64,000 nt of DNA, taken from the NCBI GenBank assembly GCA_039621445.1, contig CP154956.1, positions 46,419,291 to 46,483,290 on the forward strand, written 5' to 3'. The translations under genes and the position numbers were made by a program. A model generated the notes under the pieces. It did not search any database and had not been told where the DNA came from. It was given only the letters and a program-made list of their open reading frames with translations. Source of the DNA: Euglena gracilis (Eukaryota; Euglenida; Euglenophyceae; Euglenales). This document shows, one piece after another, positions 62,698-64,000 of this stretch (position 1 is its first letter; each line of letters begins with the position of its first letter).

Positions 62698-64000
62698 TTC
62701 TCAGCTTCCTGACTTCCATGAAAAGTTGCGTCTCCCTCATCCGGGTTCCCAGGGTAATACCAAGGGGCCCGACTGAGCGGATCTGCTACTTTTTGTGTGT
62801 GACCAGGGGTATAAATAACCACAAGGTTGAATTGACTCAAGAACTCATGCCATCTGCATCGCCTTCCGACCGATGACATGGTCTTGTTCAAATCCTCGGC
62901 GTACCAGTGTTGGATACTCTCATGGTCGGTCTTGACGAGGATCTGGACGAGGCTGCTGGCTACCCAGCTTCGGAATTTCTGGAGTATAAGCACGATTGCG
63001 TAGGTTTCCTTCTCGCGTATACTCCACTTGACTTGACCTTTTCCGTCGTCGCCCTGTAACTTTCTGCTGAAGAAAGCCACAGGTCGGAGCTCATTCGCCG
63101 CGTTATGCTGACTAAGAACTCCGCCAACAGCGTAATCGCTGTTGTCGACTTCCAGGACATGGGGTGGATACGGGTCCGCGATTTCGAGGACAACATTCTC
63201 CAAAAGCAAAACCTTGATTTTCTCAAGTGATTCGCGCATTTGGTCATCCCAAATGACTTTGGTGTTGTCAACAGCCCGGTTTTTGAGCTGTTTGGTGAGG
63301 GGCACCGCGATTTTCGCGAAGTCCTTCATATATATCGCGTAGTATTGGGCTAATCCCAAAAATCCTTTGAGGTGAGTAATCGTTTTGATTACCTCAGGAG
63401 TCCATTTCTTAATGAATTCGAGTTTACTCGGAGCGGCTTTCCGCTGTCCATTGCTGAGGATGTGCCCGCAAAATTTTATAAGTTCGCGAAACAAATGCAT
63501 TTTCGCGCCTTTCGCGAAAACAACATGTTTTTGAAAAGCGGTCAATACCGCACAAACATGGTGGAAGTGTGTGACGAGGATATCCTCGCTCGATTTTGCG
63601 GATGGTGGTGGTGTTCCCACCAGCACATCATCAATGTACACAATGGCAAACGGTAAACCGCGTAAAACCCATTGAATCATGCGCTGAAACATGGCTGGGC
63701 CATTCTTAACACCCATGGGGAGTACCGTCCATTGGTACACACCCTTGGATGTCACGAATGCCGTGTATGGTTGGGAGTCAGGATGCAAGTGCATTTGGTG
63801 AAAACCGTCCTCCAGATCGAAAATTGACCACAACCCGTTTTCCGATTGTTTGGTGATCAAATCCTCGATCAGGGGGAGCGGGAAGGGATCATCCCTTGTC
63901 TGGGAGTTCAGGTACCGGTAATCCAGCACCAGTCTCCATTTCTTCTGACCTGAGGGGTCTGGGGGTTTAGGAACAACAAATGCCTGGGATGTCCACTCGC
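62601..64000 (-). CDS. pol: Reverse transcriptase and RNase H of element B (5' end beyond window)
   Basis: Open to the window edge. Motifs in order: FVVPKPPDPSGQKKWRLVLDYRYLN, motifs around FDLEDGFHQMHLHPDSQPYTAF, LPMGVKNGPAMFQR, and the polymerase site YIDD (about 63640-63629). Next come the connection (LKGFLGLAQYYAIYMKDFAKI) and RNase H (VDNSDYAVGGVLSQ, KETYAIVLILQKFR, TDHESIQHW), ending near VADPLSRAPW. The last 30 or so codons before the stop at 62601 are out of frame with integrase, which continues in another frame. The protein is most like chromoviral gypsy polymerases. Confidence 0.9.
   Translation of the reverse strand, partial: EWTSQAFVVPKPPDPSGQKKWRLVLDYRYLNSQTRDDPFPLPLIEDLITKQSENGLWSIFDLEDGFHQMHLHPDSQPYTAFVTSKGVYQWTVLPMGVKNGPAMFQRMIQWVLRGLPFAIVYIDDVLVGTPPPSAKSSEDILVTHFHHVCAVLTAFQKHVVFAKGAKMHLFRELIKFCGHILSNGQRKAAPSKLEFIKKWTPEVIKTITHLKGFLGLAQYYAIYMKDFAKIAVPLTKQLKNRAVDNTKVIWDDQMRESLEKIKVLLLENVVLEIADPYPPHVLEVDNSDYAVGGVLSQHNAANELRPVAFFSRKLQGDDGKGQVKWSIREKETYAIVLILQKFRSWVASSLVQILVKTDHESIQHWYAEDLNKTMSSVGRRCRWHEFLSQFNLVVIYTPGHTQKVADPLSRAPWYYPGNPDEGDATFHGSQEAEKCWRITLFHLYGWFFAMNRVTNIVSPRTWLMM

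Larger units (their letters stand above)
54203..64000 (-). mobile_element. Ty3/gypsy chromovirus B (partial; continues past the window)
   Basis: Minus-strand element whose gag and 5' LTR lie beyond 64000. In transcript order: reverse transcriptase and RNase H (from the window edge to 62601), integrase (62697-61304) with a C-terminal chromodomain, five further ORFs (61132-55622), and a 3' non-coding part homologous to element A. The 3' LTR was not identified; homology to A fades near 54200. Three poly-C-ended TIR elements are inserted, at 60153, 55084 and 54328. Pol carries two frameshifts and one stop, so this copy is inactive. Confidence 0.85.

Overview
The window is nuclear DNA from a eukaryote with spliceosomal introns. 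It has two host genes, both on the minus strand, cut into short GC-rich exons that lie far apart in long introns packed with repeats. Exons are rich in G/C at third codon positions. Introns are AT-rich but full of poly-G/poly-C runs. No rRNA, tRNA, operon or CRISPR signal was seen. The species cannot be named from the sequence; a protist or alga with a repeat-rich genome would fit.

Host genes. From about 27.85 kb down to 190 lies a homologue of the Golgi vesicle-tethering factor p115/USO1, assembled here from 19 exons by homology and splice phase. Upstream of it in the same orientation, from 40.53 kb (5' end not found) down to 28.83 kb, lies a RABL3/LIP1-like small GTPase in seven recognised exons.

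Mobile elements fill most of the rest. (A) 8683-20272 is an LTR retrotransposon inside one USO1 intron. It has two LTRs, a 5-bp target-site duplication, an initiator-Met-type primer-binding site, a polypurine tract and a decayed gag. It has no pol: that position holds about 38 copies of a 91-bp satellite. (B) On the minus strand from 64,000 down to about 54.2 kb lies part of a Ty3/gypsy chromovirus: reverse transcriptase, RNase H, integrase and chromodomain. Five further ORFs, about 1,770 codons in total, follow integrase where such elements normally end. The 3' part of A is related to the 3' part of B, so A looks like a non-autonomous relative of the B lineage. (C) On the plus strand at about 47.0-50.4 kb is a second, clearly different gypsy-type pol, broken by stops and an insertion, with a 1,381-bp segment covering integrase duplicated at 50,940-52,320.

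Many short non-autonomous terminal-inverted-repeat (TIR) elements sit in introns and inside the retroelements. One family begins CTTAG(G/A)(C/T)GGCC, has a 5-bp target duplication and carries many internal palindromes. A hAT-like 438-bp element is nested inside one member with a clean 8-bp duplication. Another group has poly-C-tracted ends, several members flanked by TA. There are also long hairpins and a 2.3-kb long-TIR element. These TIR families and the A/B retroelement pair are the most likely undescribed material here.

Limits: exon boundaries come from reading splice sites and homology by eye. Several junctions remain unresolved and are marked.
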